Source of the DNA: Varunaivibrio sulfuroxidans
GTDB taxonomy: Bacteria > Pseudomonadota > Alphaproteobacteria > Rhodospirillales > Magnetovibrionaceae
Length of the DNA: 64,000 nucleotides
Direction: 5' to 3'
Assembly (NCBI RefSeq): GCF_029318635.1
Contig: NZ_CP119676.1
Location: 1,749,001 to 1,813,000 of the forward strand
This document shows positions 56,122 through 64,000 of the stretch, in pieces. How positions within the stretch are numbered: position 1 is the first letter of the stretch; every line of letters starts with the position of its first letter. The notes under the pieces are model-generated. The model searched no databases, was not told where the DNA came from, and saw nothing but the letters and a program-made list of their open reading frames with translations. Made by a program: the position numbers and the translations under genes.

Positions 56122-56235
56122 GGCGTTCCTTAAAATTGCTGCACAATGAAATCGGTGGCTATGACAATTAAACCGTCCGCCTTCGCCTCATCCACCCTTC
56201 CCGTAAATCATCCCTTCTTCCCGTAAAAGAGGGAC

Positions 56236-56259
56236 GCCTTTCCCGTTCTGGGGAAAGGC
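56236..56259 (-). terminator. Candidate terminator after the HAD phosphatase gene
   Basis: GCCTTTCCC (56236-56244) and GGGAAAGGC (56251-56259) form a perfect 9-bp stem with a 6-nt loop. On the minus strand a CTCTTTT run follows about 5 bases later. It lies about 85 bp past the stop. The rest of the 220-bp gap carries the dapD promoter region. Confidence 0.55.
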
Positions 56260-56341
56260 CGCGAAAACCGCCCCAGAAGATGCTTGAGCGGACCTGTCGT
56301 GTCAACCCAAAGGGGGGCGCGACACGCTCTTGCGAGGCGTT

Positions 56342-57061
56342 TTATAGGGCGTTCAACCAATCGCTCAACGCAGCGGTGCGGTGGTGAACATGCGCGCCCG
56401 CCGCCCCCTCGCGGCCCCATACGTTCGTGGTCTCAACCCATAACGTGGTCATTCCCAGGTCGTGAGCCGGAAGCAGGTTGCGCGCCATGTCTTCAACCAT
56501 CACGGCGGAAGCGGCGGACACGCCGTGGCGGGCGATCATGTCGCGATAAATGCCGGCGTCGGGCTTGGGCACATATTCGGCCGCCTCGATGTCGAAGATA
56601 CCATCGAAGTGGCGCGCGATGCCGAGGCGCGCCAACACCCGCTCGGCATGAAGACGATCGGCGTTGGTAAAGATGATCTTGCGCCCCCCGGTGCGGGCGA
56701 GGGCCGCATCCAAGGCCGGATCGGGGGCGATCGGGGACAGATCGATATCGTGCACAAAATCCAAAAAAGTCCGGGGATCGACTTGATGGTGTTTGATCAG
56801 TCCGCGAAGGGTCGCGCCGTATTCGCGAAAATAGGTTTTTTGCACCCGAAAAGCCGCCTCCTCGCTCAGATCGAGGAGGCGCGCGATAAAGGCCTTCATA
56901 CGCGCGTCGATCTGACTGAACAAACCGGTGGTGGCGTCGTAAAGCGTATTGTCCAAATCGAACACCCACGTCGCCGCGCCCGCCAATTGACGCCCCGTCA
57001 TTGGCGACGCCGCCTGGGCGGCGGCGTTATTTAAGTGGTTGATTGGCGCGCGTTCGTTCAT
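56342..57061 (-). CDS. Pyrimidine 5'-nucleotidase-like HAD phosphatase
   Basis: A 239-residue HAD-superfamily protein: motif I WVFDLDNTLYDATTG, motif II FTNADRLHAERVLARLG, motif III KPDAGIYRDM and motif IV MVEDMARNL. This matches the SDT1/PYR-like pyrimidine 5'-nucleotidases. ATG at 57061 with AAAGGACAT upstream; the longer reading to 57244 overlaps the divergent GGDEF gene start. Confidence 0.88.
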   Translation of the reverse strand: MNERAPINHLNNAAAQAASPMTGRQLAGAATWVFDLDNTLYDATTGLFSQIDARMKAFIARLLDLSEEAAFRVQKTYFREYGATLRGLIKHHQVDPRTFLDFVHDIDLSPIAPDPALDAALARTGGRKIIFTNADRLHAERVLARLGIARHFDGIFDIEAAEYVPKPDAGIYRDMIARHGVSAASAVMVEDMARNLLPAHDLGMTTLWVETTNVWGREGAAGAHVHHRTAALSDWLNAL

Positions 57062-57186
57062 ATGTCCTTTGTGGACGTTTTGGCTTACAATTGCAATCTC
57101 CCTGCACAATGTAAAACCATGCCGTCCCCATGTGATTGAGCTTAAATCGCTGGCGTTTCCGTAGCGAAAAGAGATAGAAAACAGAG

Positions 57187-58944
57187 ATGACGCGCGAAGA
57201 GATAACGCATGATACGCCCGCCACCGACACACGCCCACCCCCATCGCACGATGCGGCGCGGACCCTGATCGACACCTATGGCGAGGCGGCGGCGCTGCTT
57301 GATGAAACCGGTGGGGTGGTTTTCACCAACGCCAAGGCGCGCAAGCTTAGTTTTTTGTTCGACGGTCCCGACGGCGCCGAATTACGGGGCCTCGCCCAAC
57401 GCGCCCGGGCCTTGGGCCGTGTCTCCACGCTGACGCTCAGCCTGCCCACCGCGGGGGCGCACCATACCTTCGATGCGATTGTCGTTCCCTCGATACTGAA
57501 CGACCTCGTCCTAATTTTGCTGCACGATCAGTCGCTGGACCACAATCTTCGCAGCGCCCTCGTCGAATCACGCCAACGCTATAAAGACCTGGTCGAGGTT
57601 TCGAGCGATTTTTCCTGGGAGGTCGATGAACAGGAGCTGTTCTCCTTCGTTTCGCCGACCGGAGCGCTGGGCTATCCACCTCACGATATCGTCGGCGAAA
57701 AGCCGGAAACCTTCGTCATCAGCCCACAAGAATACGCCCCCCTTCCCTTTATCTCCAAAACCCCAGAAACCGAGGTCGAGGTCTGGATGCGAAGCGCCGA
57801 TGGAGAGGCCGCTTGCGTGCTCGTCTCGGCGCTACCGATCCTGTCCGAAGACGGCCGCCTCAAGGGCGTGCGCGGCATCGGACGCGACGTCAGCATCGAA
57901 CGCGCCCGCACCGCGGCTCTGGCGCGGGCGACCCATCGCGAACAGGTCTTGGGATATATCGTTAGGTCGATTCGCGACGAAGTCAACCCCAACGCCATGC
58001 TTGCCGCCGCCGCCACCGCCACCGCCCGCGCCCTGGGGGCGCAGGGCTGTCGCATTCTTCGCGTCAGCCGCCCCGACGACGAGGATCAAGAAGGGCCGCC
58101 GCCGGAACAAACCCAGCAGGATCCCTATCAAATCGCCGCAACATACGGCGACGACGGCCTTCCCGAGCAGAGCGCCGAAAACCCCACGTTCACCCCCGAA
58201 GACCTCGCCGTGCGCGAAAGCCGCCGGGGTGAATGGCGCATCCTTGAAGCGCCTTGCCAATACCGCCACGCCATCAACGGCGTCTTGTGCCTGTTCAAGC
58301 GGGAACAATGGGTTCCCGACGATATTCTTCTCGCCGGAGAAATCGCCGGCCATGTCGGAATCGCCATCGAACAAGTCATTCATCATGAACGCATCGTTAC
58401 CCTCTCGCGGACCGACAGCCTGACCGGCTTGTTGAACCGTCGGGCCTTTTACGATGAAGAACTTCCCCGCCGCGCCGCGCGCCTGAAACAAGACAACCTG
58501 TGCGCCGCCCTATTTTATGTCGATATGGATAATTTTAAACTGGTCAACGACGAACATGGCCACCATAAAGGCGACGAGGCGATTTTGGCCTTGTGCACGA
58601 TACTGCGCGAATTTTCCCGTCCGGGCGATATGATCGCCCGCCTGGGCGGTGATGAATTCGCTCTCTGGCTGGACGGCATGGACGAAACCACGGCGCAAGA
58701 CCGCGCCCGACAACTCATCGAAAAAGCACAAGCTCTGCGTGAATTTTCAGGGGTTCCCGAGCGTCCGCTGGGTATTTCCGTCGGTATCGCCGTTTATCGT
58801 CCGCAGTCGGGGGAAAACCTTTCCGGCCTGCTCGCCCGGGCGGACAGAGCCATGTACCAAGTGAAGCATCAAGATAAGGGGCGTTTTTTGCTCGCGCCGC
58901 CTTATGACGGAGGAGGCGCACCGCCCCCCGTTGACGAGGAATAG
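57187..58944 (+). CDS. PAS/GAF-GGDEF diguanylate cyclase
   Basis: A 585-residue cytoplasmic protein. An N-terminal PAS-like region (about 15-110), a PAS domain (about 115-245: RQRYKDLVEVSSDFSWEVDE), a GAF-like domain (about 265-400) and a GGDEF domain with the intact motif at about 487-491 and an RPGD inhibitory site before it. It should make c-di-GMP. The downstream DUF2336 gene starts three bases after its stop, suggesting one transcript. Confidence 0.92.
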   Translation: MTREEITHDTPATDTRPPPSHDAARTLIDTYGEAAALLDETGGVVFTNAKARKLSFLFDGPDGAELRGLAQRARALGRVSTLTLSLPTAGAHHTFDAIVVPSILNDLVLILLHDQSLDHNLRSALVESRQRYKDLVEVSSDFSWEVDEQELFSFVSPTGALGYPPHDIVGEKPETFVISPQEYAPLPFISKTPETEVEVWMRSADGEAACVLVSALPILSEDGRLKGVRGIGRDVSIERARTAALARATHREQVLGYIVRSIRDEVNPNAMLAAAATATARALGAQGCRILRVSRPDDEDQEGPPPEQTQQDPYQIAATYGDDGLPEQSAENPTFTPEDLAVRESRRGEWRILEAPCQYRHAINGVLCLFKREQWVPDDILLAGEIAGHVGIAIEQVIHHERIVTLSRTDSLTGLLNRRAFYDEELPRRAARLKQDNLCAALFYVDMDNFKLVNDEHGHHKGDEAILALCTILREFSRPGDMIARLGGDEFALWLDGMDETTAQDRARQLIEKAQALREFSGVPERPLGISVGIAVYRPQSGENLSGLLARADRAMYQVKHQDKGRFLLAPPYDGGGAPPPVDEE

Positions 58945-58947
58945 ACC

Positions 58948-60207
58948 GTGATCAAGGGATTTTTGGCAAAACTGAGACGACGCAAGCCGCTGGATTATGA
59001 CGAGGCGAAGGGTCTGGCCCGCCACAAAGACGTGGAAATTCGCCGCAAGCTCGCAGCGCGCGGCGACATCAAGCCGGAAATTCTATATTATCTGGCGGAA
59101 GATCCCGAACCCGCCGTACGTCGCGCCATCGCCGAAAACGCCGCCGCGCCGCGTCAGGCCGATCTTTTGCTGACCCGTGACGACAACGAGGATGTCCGTT
59201 CGCAACTGGCGAATAAAATTTCTTCCTTGGTCCCCGGCCTCAGCAATGACGATCTCGATAAAGTTCGCCACGTCACCTTCGAAGTCCTGGAAATCTTGGC
59301 GCGCGATCAGGCGGTGCGGGTACGCCAAATTCTCGCCGAAACCCTAAAAGATGTCGCCAACGCCCCTTCCGAAGTGATCCTTCGCTTGGCGCGCGATGTT
59401 GAAATTGTCGTTTCCGGGCCAATTCTCGAATATTCTCCGGTTCTATCCGACGCCGATCTCCTCGAAATCATCGCCAGCGATCCGGTTCAGGGCGCGCTCA
59501 ACGCGGTGTCAAAACGGCGGTTGATCAGCGAAGCCGTATCCGACGCTATCGCCGAAAGCGACGACGTCGGCGCGATTCGCGATCTCCTCGCCAACCCCAG
59601 CGCGCAAATCCGCGAACAGACCCTCGATAGCATTTTGGATCGCGCCGAAGAAATCGAACAATGGCATCGCCCCCTGGTCCAACGGCCTAAATTATCCCTG
59701 CGCGCGGCGATGCGCCTCGCCGAATTCGTCGCCGACAGTCTGTTGGAAACCCTGAAAACCCGCGCCGACCTCGATCCTGAAACCGCACTTGCGGTACGTG
59801 ACGAGTTTCACCGCCGGATGGCCGAAAGCACGCCCTCCCAAGATGCCCCCGCCAAGGTCGATCCCCTACAACGCGCGCGTGACTTGCACCAAAACGGCGG
59901 CTTAACCAATCAGGCCATGGTTGACGCCATCCAGAGCGGCGATCACGCCTTCGTCGAAGCGATCTTGGCGGTGCGCGCGGACATCGCCCTGAAAACGGTG
60001 CAAAAAGCGCTCTCGACATCCTCGGTCAAAGGCGTGATCGCACTCAGTTGGAAAGCCGGATTTCCCATGAAAACAGCCGTCATGCTCCAACAGCGGGTGG
60101 CCAAAATTCCACCGTCCGACGTTTTGGGCATGCACAGCGCCGAGTATCCCTTTACCGAAGACGAGATGACTTGGCAGCTGGAATTCTTCCAAGATCTCGC
60201 CCCCTGA
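58948..60207 (+). CDS. DUF2336 domain protein
   Basis: A 419-residue helical, HEAT-like repeat protein of the DUF2336 family, common in Rhodospirillales and other alphaproteobacteria. Repeats include HKDVEIRRKLAARGDIKPEI, EPAVRRAIAENAAAPRQA and PSAQIREQTLDSILDRAEEI. The GTG at 58948 has GAGGAAT upstream. No enzymatic motif. Being linked to a GGDEF gene, it may act as a signalling adaptor, but this is inferred. Confidence 0.85.
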   Translation: MIKGFLAKLRRRKPLDYDEAKGLARHKDVEIRRKLAARGDIKPEILYYLAEDPEPAVRRAIAENAAAPRQADLLLTRDDNEDVRSQLANKISSLVPGLSNDDLDKVRHVTFEVLEILARDQAVRVRQILAETLKDVANAPSEVILRLARDVEIVVSGPILEYSPVLSDADLLEIIASDPVQGALNAVSKRRLISEAVSDAIAESDDVGAIRDLLANPSAQIREQTLDSILDRAEEIEQWHRPLVQRPKLSLRAAMRLAEFVADSLLETLKTRADLDPETALAVRDEFHRRMAESTPSQDAPAKVDPLQRARDLHQNGGLTNQAMVDAIQSGDHAFVEAILAVRADIALKTVQKALSTSSVKGVIALSWKAGFPMKTAVMLQQRVAKIPPSDVLGMHSAEYPFTEDEMTWQLEFFQDLAP

Positions 60208-60230
60208 CCGGGTCCCGACAAAACGCCCAC

Positions 60231-60291
60231 CCGCTTCGATCCCCAGGACGTCAGTCCGCTTCGATCCCCAGGACGTCAGTCCGCTTCGATC
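60231..60291. repeat. 25-bp tandem repeat across the argB stop
   Basis: A 25-bp unit beginning CCGCTTCGATCCCCAGGACG occurs at 60231-60255 and 60256-60280, with a partial third copy (60281-60291) that is the argB 3' coding end. The argB stop is in the middle copy, so the unit copies the last codons and 3' flank. Confidence 0.95.
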
Positions 60292-61193
60292 ATGGTCCCC
60301 GCACCGTGCTCGGTAAACAATTCGAGCAACACCGCATGGGGCACCCGCCCATCGATGATCACCGCGCCATCGACGCCGCTCGCGATGGCCTTCAGGCAGG
60401 TTTCGACCTTGGGGATCATGCCGCCGTGAATGGTGCCGTCGGCGATCATTTCGCGCGCCTGGGCGGCGCTCATGTCCTTGATCAAAACGCCATCGCGATC
60501 CAACACGCCAACGATATCGGTAAGCATGATCAGCCGGCGCGCGCCCAGCGCGCCGGCGACCGCGCCGGCGGCGGTGTCGGCGTTGATGTTCAGGGTTTCC
60601 CCCTCGGCGCCGATACCGATCGGAGCGATTACCGGCGTAATGTCCGAGGCGTTGAAGAAATTGAGGACATGCGGCGTCACCTCGGTGGGCTCGCCAACCA
60701 ACCCGAGGTCGAGAATACGTTCGATATTGCTGTCGGGATCACGCAAGGTACGGCGTAGTTTTTCCGCCCGAATCAGGTTGCCGTCCTTGCCCGACAACCC
60801 GACGGCGAAGCCGCCCGCCGCATTGATCGAAGAAACAATCTGTTTGTTGATCGACCCGGACAACACCATTTCCACGACATCGACCGTTTCCTGGTCGGTA
60901 ACGCGCAGGCCGTCGATAAACTCGCTTTGGATCTTCAGACGTTCGAGCATCGCGCCGATTTGCGGCCCTCCGCCGTGCACCACCACGGGATTGGAGCCGA
61001 TTTGGCGCAACAGCACGATGTCGCGGGCGAACAACTGGGCCAGGTGAGCGTCACCCATGGCGTGACCGCCATACTTAATGACGAACGTCTCCCCCGCGTA
61101 ACGGCGCATATAGGGCAGCGCCTCGGATAACGTGGCGGCTTGTTCGAGCCATTGCTCATGCGTTTTACTGGTGTCGTGAATACGCTTGCCCAT
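60276..61193 (-). CDS. argB: Acetylglutamate kinase
   Basis: A 305-residue kinase for the second step of arginine synthesis. [25 protein letters not shown], and [16 protein letters not shown] with [12 protein letters not shown]-like sequence ([13 protein letters not shown]) are diagnostic. It follows engB by 67 bp, part of the yidC-engB-argB cluster. The final codons are tandemly duplicated beyond the stop. Confidence 0.96.
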   Translation of the reverse strand: MGKRIHDTSKTHEQWLEQAATLSEALPYMRRYAGETFVIKYGGHAMGDAHLAQLFARDIVLLRQIGSNPVVVHGGGPQIGAMLERLKIQSEFIDGLRVTDQETVDVVEMVLSGSINKQIVSSINAAGGFAVGLSGKDGNLIRAEKLRRTLRDPDSNIERILDLGLVGEPTEVTPHVLNFFNASDITPVIAPIGIGAEGETLNINADTAAGAVAGALGARRLIMLTDIVGVLDRDGVLIKDMSAAQAREMIADGTIHGGMIPKVETCLKAIASGVDGAVIIDGRVPHAVLLELFTEHGAGTMIEAD

Positions 61194-61260
61194 GTCCCCT
61201 ATAGCTTCCTCTCTTTTTCAGACCCATCGGAGCGATCCCCGGCGATGGCCACAAAAAACA

Positions 61261-61980
61261 TCACGCCCTGCGGGAGGGCGCCAACGCTGCGATCTCGGCG
61301 CGAAGCCCGGCGATACCGATCCCTTTTTCGGAACTGGTCGCGACGATCCTGGGAAAAAGCGCCGGGCGCTTGGCGAGATCCTGTTCGGTGCGGGCGACCA
61401 ACTGGCGCAATGCCGTCGCCTTGATTTTATCGCACTTGGTCAAAACCACCTGATAAACTTGCGCCGCCCGATCCAGCATATCGAGAATCTTCAGATCGAC
61501 GTCCTTGACACCGTGGCGGGCGTCAATCAACAAAAAGGTGCGCACCAGCGGCTGACGGCCCTTCAGGTAGGCGTTTACCAGGCGGGTCCATTTTTCGACC
61601 TGATCCTTGGGCGCCCTGGCGTAGCCGTAACCCGGCAGATCGGCGATCATCAGACGTCGGTCCAAATTGAAAAAATTGATCTGCTGCGTGCGTCCCGGCG
61701 TATTGGACGTTCGCGCCAGTCCCTTACGTCCGGTAAGGGCGTTGATCAGGCTCGACTTGCCGACATTCGAGCGCCCCGCGAAAGCGATTTCGGGAAGATC
61801 GGGGTCGGGAATCTGATGCAATGACGCCATGCCGAGAACGAAGACGCACTCCCGAGCGAACAGCAAACGACCTTCCTCGACCTCCCCGGCTTCGAACGCG
61901 TGGGCCTCTCCGACTTCCGCCGTCGCCGCCGGCGCGACGACGGGCGCGGAAGCTTTTCCGCCGAGCGTATCCGCGCTCAT
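61261..61980 (-). CDS. engB: Ribosome biogenesis GTP-binding protein YihA/EngB
   Basis: A 239-residue GTPase: G1 GRSNVGKSSLINAL, G3 DLPGYGYARAP, G4 TKCDKIK. The N-terminal 35 residues are an Ala/Val/Glu extension beyond typical EngB. It acts in 50S assembly. It is 69 bp downstream of yidC, a conserved order. Confidence 0.95.
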   Translation of the reverse strand: MSADTLGGKASAPVVAPAATAEVGEAHAFEAGEVEEGRLLFARECVFVLGMASLHQIPDPDLPEIAFAGRSNVGKSSLINALTGRKGLARTSNTPGRTQQINFFNLDRRLMIADLPGYGYARAPKDQVEKWTRLVNAYLKGRQPLVRTFLLIDARHGVKDVDLKILDMLDRAAQVYQVVLTKCDKIKATALRQLVARTEQDLAKRPALFPRIVATSSEKGIGIAGLRAEIAALAPSRRA

Positions 61981-62049
61981 ATTTCGGCCTTCCGGATCAT
62001 AGGCTCCCTCGATCTTCCTCTGGACGCCGGGCGTGGCTCGGCGTCGCGC

Positions 62050-63795
62050 TTACGGTTTCACTCCGGCGCGGCGCATGATGACCCATTGTTGCAAGATCGA
62101 CAGCGAGTTGTTCCACGACCAATAGATCACCAGTCCGGCCGGGAAATGAGCCAACATAAACGTAAACACGACCGGCAAAAACATGAACATTTTCGCCTGA
62201 ATGGGATCGGCCGGCTGCGGATTGAGGCGCTGCTGAAGCCACATGGTAATCCCCATGATCAACGGCCAAGCACCGATCAACAAGAAAGCCGGCGGGCTCC
62301 ACGGGATCAGCCCAAACAGGTTGAAGACCGAGGTCGGATCGGGCGCCGAAAGGTCGTGAATCCAACCATAAAAGGGCGCGTGGCGCATTTCGATGGTGAC
62401 GAACAGCACCTTGTACAGGGCGAAGAAGACCGGAATCTGAACCACCATCGGCAGACACCCCGCGGCGGGATTGGCTTTTTCTCGCTTGTACAGCGCCATC
62501 ATTTCCTGATTGAGGCGACTTTTATCTTCTTTAAAGCGTTCCTGCAGCTTTTTCATTTCCGGCTGCAGCTTTTTCATCTTGCTCATCGCCCGATAGGACT
62601 TGTTGGCGAGCGGGAACAGCGCCAACTTGATCAAGACCGTCAGCGACAAAATGGCAAGGCCGAAGTTGCCCAGATGCTCGTTGAACCAGATCAGCGTATA
62701 GAAAATCGGTTTGGTGAGGAAATAGAACCAACCGAAGTCGATCGCCAGATCGAAACGGGCGATCCCGAGTTTCTCCTTATAGGCGTCGAGCAGCTTAACT
62801 TCCTTGGCGCCGGCGAAAATCCGGTCTTGGGTAGAAATCGACGCGCCGGGCGCCACCGTCATCGGCGCGCCCAGATAGTCGGTCTGATATTTATCGATGC
62901 CGCCGTCCAGGCGATGCACGAAACGGGTATCGACCTTTTCTTTTTGGTCGGGCACTAGGGCGGCGAGCCAATATTTATCCGTAAAACCGATCCAGCCGCC
63001 GGTCGTGGTCTGCTCCATCTTCGGGTCTTTTTTGAGATCCTTGTATTTGACCTCCTTCAAGGTGCCGTCGAAGACTCCCAGGGGGCCTTCGTGAAGGATA
63101 AAGTAACCGGTGGTCTTGGGCGTGCCCCAACGCGAAATCAGGCCATAGGAATTGAGCGTGACGGGTGCGTTTGAGGTGTTTTGGACCTTCTGGCTGATCG
63201 TGAACATATAGTTCTCGTCCAGCGCGATGGTCCGCGAAAAGGTCAATCCCTGCCCGTTGTTCCAGGTCAGCGTGACCGGTGTTTGCGGCGTCAAGGTGGT
63301 GCGATCGGCGGTCCACAGGGTATCGGAGGTCGGCACTTTGACGCCGTTTCCGGTCCACCCGAATTCGGCGAAATAGGCGCCCTTACGCCCGCGCGGCGAC
63401 AGCAACATGATTTCCGGCGTCTTGGGGCTGAGGCCTTGGTGATAATCGGCCAACGTCAGATCGTCCAGACGCGCGCCGCGCAGGGCGATCGACCCGTGCA
63501 ACCGCGGCGAACTGATGGTGATCCGCGGGCTTTTGCTCAGCACCTCGGCCAACGATGCGCTGGTTTGCGTTCCCGGGGCTTCGGGCTGGGCGCCGGGAAG
63601 GTGAGCATCGCCGGGACGGGGAATCGCCGCGGGCGACGAGGAAGACGGCGATGAAGGAGGCGTGGTCTGTTGCGCGGTATTCGCCGCTTGACGTTGGGCC
63701 TCTATCGCCCGCTTGGGCTGAACGAAGAAATAATCGTACCCGAGCAGAATGCCGAGAGAGAGAACGATCGCCAAGATGACGTTGCGATTTTCCAT
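62050..63795 (-). CDS. yidC: Membrane protein insertase YidC
   Basis: A 581-residue YidC: N-terminal membrane segment (VILAIVLSLGILLGYDYFFV), a large periplasmic domain (about residues 90-340) and five membrane helices in the C-terminal insertase domain (FDLAIDFGWFYFLTKPIFYT; NPAAGCLPMVVQIPVFFALY). Inserts membrane proteins with or without Sec. It is 65 bp downstream of yidD. Confidence 0.97.
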   Translation of the reverse strand: MENRNVILAIVLSLGILLGYDYFFVQPKRAIEAQRQAANTAQQTTPPSSPSSSSPAAIPRPGDAHLPGAQPEAPGTQTSASLAEVLSKSPRITISSPRLHGSIALRGARLDDLTLADYHQGLSPKTPEIMLLSPRGRKGAYFAEFGWTGNGVKVPTSDTLWTADRTTLTPQTPVTLTWNNGQGLTFSRTIALDENYMFTISQKVQNTSNAPVTLNSYGLISRWGTPKTTGYFILHEGPLGVFDGTLKEVKYKDLKKDPKMEQTTTGGWIGFTDKYWLAALVPDQKEKVDTRFVHRLDGGIDKYQTDYLGAPMTVAPGASISTQDRIFAGAKEVKLLDAYKEKLGIARFDLAIDFGWFYFLTKPIFYTLIWFNEHLGNFGLAILSLTVLIKLALFPLANKSYRAMSKMKKLQPEMKKLQERFKEDKSRLNQEMMALYKREKANPAAGCLPMVVQIPVFFALYKVLFVTIEMRHAPFYGWIHDLSAPDPTSVFNLFGLIPWSPPAFLLIGAWPLIMGITMWLQQRLNPQPADPIQAKMFMFLPVVFTFMLAHFPAGLVIYWSWNNSLSILQQWVIMRRAGVKP

Positions 63796-63843
63796 GGGTA
63801 TTTAGACCGTTTCGCCTGGAAGGTTGCGTTACAAAGAAGACCG

Positions 63844-63873
63844 GATCAAAAAGAACCGGATCAAGAGGGACCG
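63844..63873. repeat. 15-bp imperfect tandem repeat across the yidD stop
   Basis: GATCAAAAAGAACCG (63844-63858) and GATCAAGAGGGACCG (63859-63873) match at 12 of 15 bases. The yidD stop codon (minus strand TGA, 63861-63863) lies in the second unit. Confidence 0.75.
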
Positions 63874-64000
63874 GGGCCGCGTCGTACCGGCGGCGTATGT
63901 GGGTGCGCGCCGTCGGCTTCGTGCCCATGCCGACAGGGGGCGTCGGGCACGGGGTCATACCCCTCTCCCCCCCAAGGATGGCAGCGCACGATACGTTTTA
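63861..64000 (-). CDS. yidD: Membrane protein insertion efficiency factor YidD (3' end only)
   Basis: The last 45 or so codons of yidD, cut by the window edge. Reading on the minus strand gives [19 protein letters not shown], matching the conserved C-terminal CHP-x4-GYDPVP motif of YidD. A basic and Pro-rich tail follows. YidD assists YidC insertion and is normally just upstream of yidC, as here. The start lies outside the window. Confidence 0.9.
   Translation of the reverse strand, partial: KRIVRCHPWGGEGYDPVPDAPCRHGHEADGAHPHTPPVRRGPGPS

Noticed and set aside
54655-56133. 492-codon open frame on the plus strand across dapE and dapD
   Set aside because: It spans two well-supported minus-strand genes and has no recognisable domain.

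Overview
The window looks like chromosomal DNA of a fairly GC-rich alphaproteobacterium, most likely from the Rhodospirillales or a close relative. This is inferred from gene content and order, not from a search. The indicators are an Irr-type Fur protein, a Ros/MucR regulator, a DUF2336 protein, a SAM-II-type riboswitch before metK, the order miaB-phoH-ybeY-corC-lnt-HTH-metK, and the order yidD-yidC-engB-argB-...-dapD-dapE. No phage, insertion sequence, CRISPR array, tRNA or rRNA was recognised. Most of the window is core genome.

Layout. (1) 66-4731: a minus-strand iron/oxidative-stress region with a DUF3501 protein, a two-cluster Fe-S protein, a short rubrerythrin, an Irr-like regulator and a nitronate-monooxygenase-like flavoprotein, with operator-like dyads between them. 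(2) 4843-14244: the rimP-nusA-ylxR-infB-rbfA-truB-rpsO-pnp translation/RNA operon. (3) 14469-24808: trmB, metK with its riboswitch leader, an XRE regulator, lnt, corC, ybeY, phoH, miaB, fur and mucR. (4) 24919-33856: a TusA-like protein, rimI, a VanX-like dipeptidase, a hydroxyacid reductase, a hexapeptide-repeat protein and a complete YejABEF-type peptide ABC importer. (5) 34064-43374: a PAS-GGDEF protein, a HisN-like phosphatase, a cytochrome c, kdsB, pheA, nudC, a lipoprotein, the SRP RNA gene, dnaX and a GST. (6) 43454-50412: a PolB-like exonuclease, ybaB-recR, a cytochrome c, rmuC, an HD-GYP protein and def-fmt. (7) 50465-64000: an unknown conserved-looking protein, truA, a small membrane/cytochrome group, dapE-dapD, a HAD phosphatase, a second GGDEF protein with a DUF2336 protein, argB, engB, yidC and the 3' end of yidD, which the window edge cuts.

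How genes work together. Two c-di-GMP synthases and one c-di-GMP phosphodiesterase sit among housekeeping genes. Fur, Irr and MucR suggest layered iron and global regulation. Translation genes (def-fmt, truA/truB, infB, rbfA, rimP, ybeY, miaB, trmB, rimI) are densely represented.

The most unusual feature is a set of palindromic or repeated intergenic elements whose terminal TAG is also the stop codon of the adjoining gene: a 69-bp repeat present twice, a family sharing a 24-nt core present twice, and a 58-bp near-perfect hairpin. A second pattern is short tandem duplications that copy the last codons and stop codon of a gene (argB, recR, yidD). No clearly new enzymatic or defence system was recognised.
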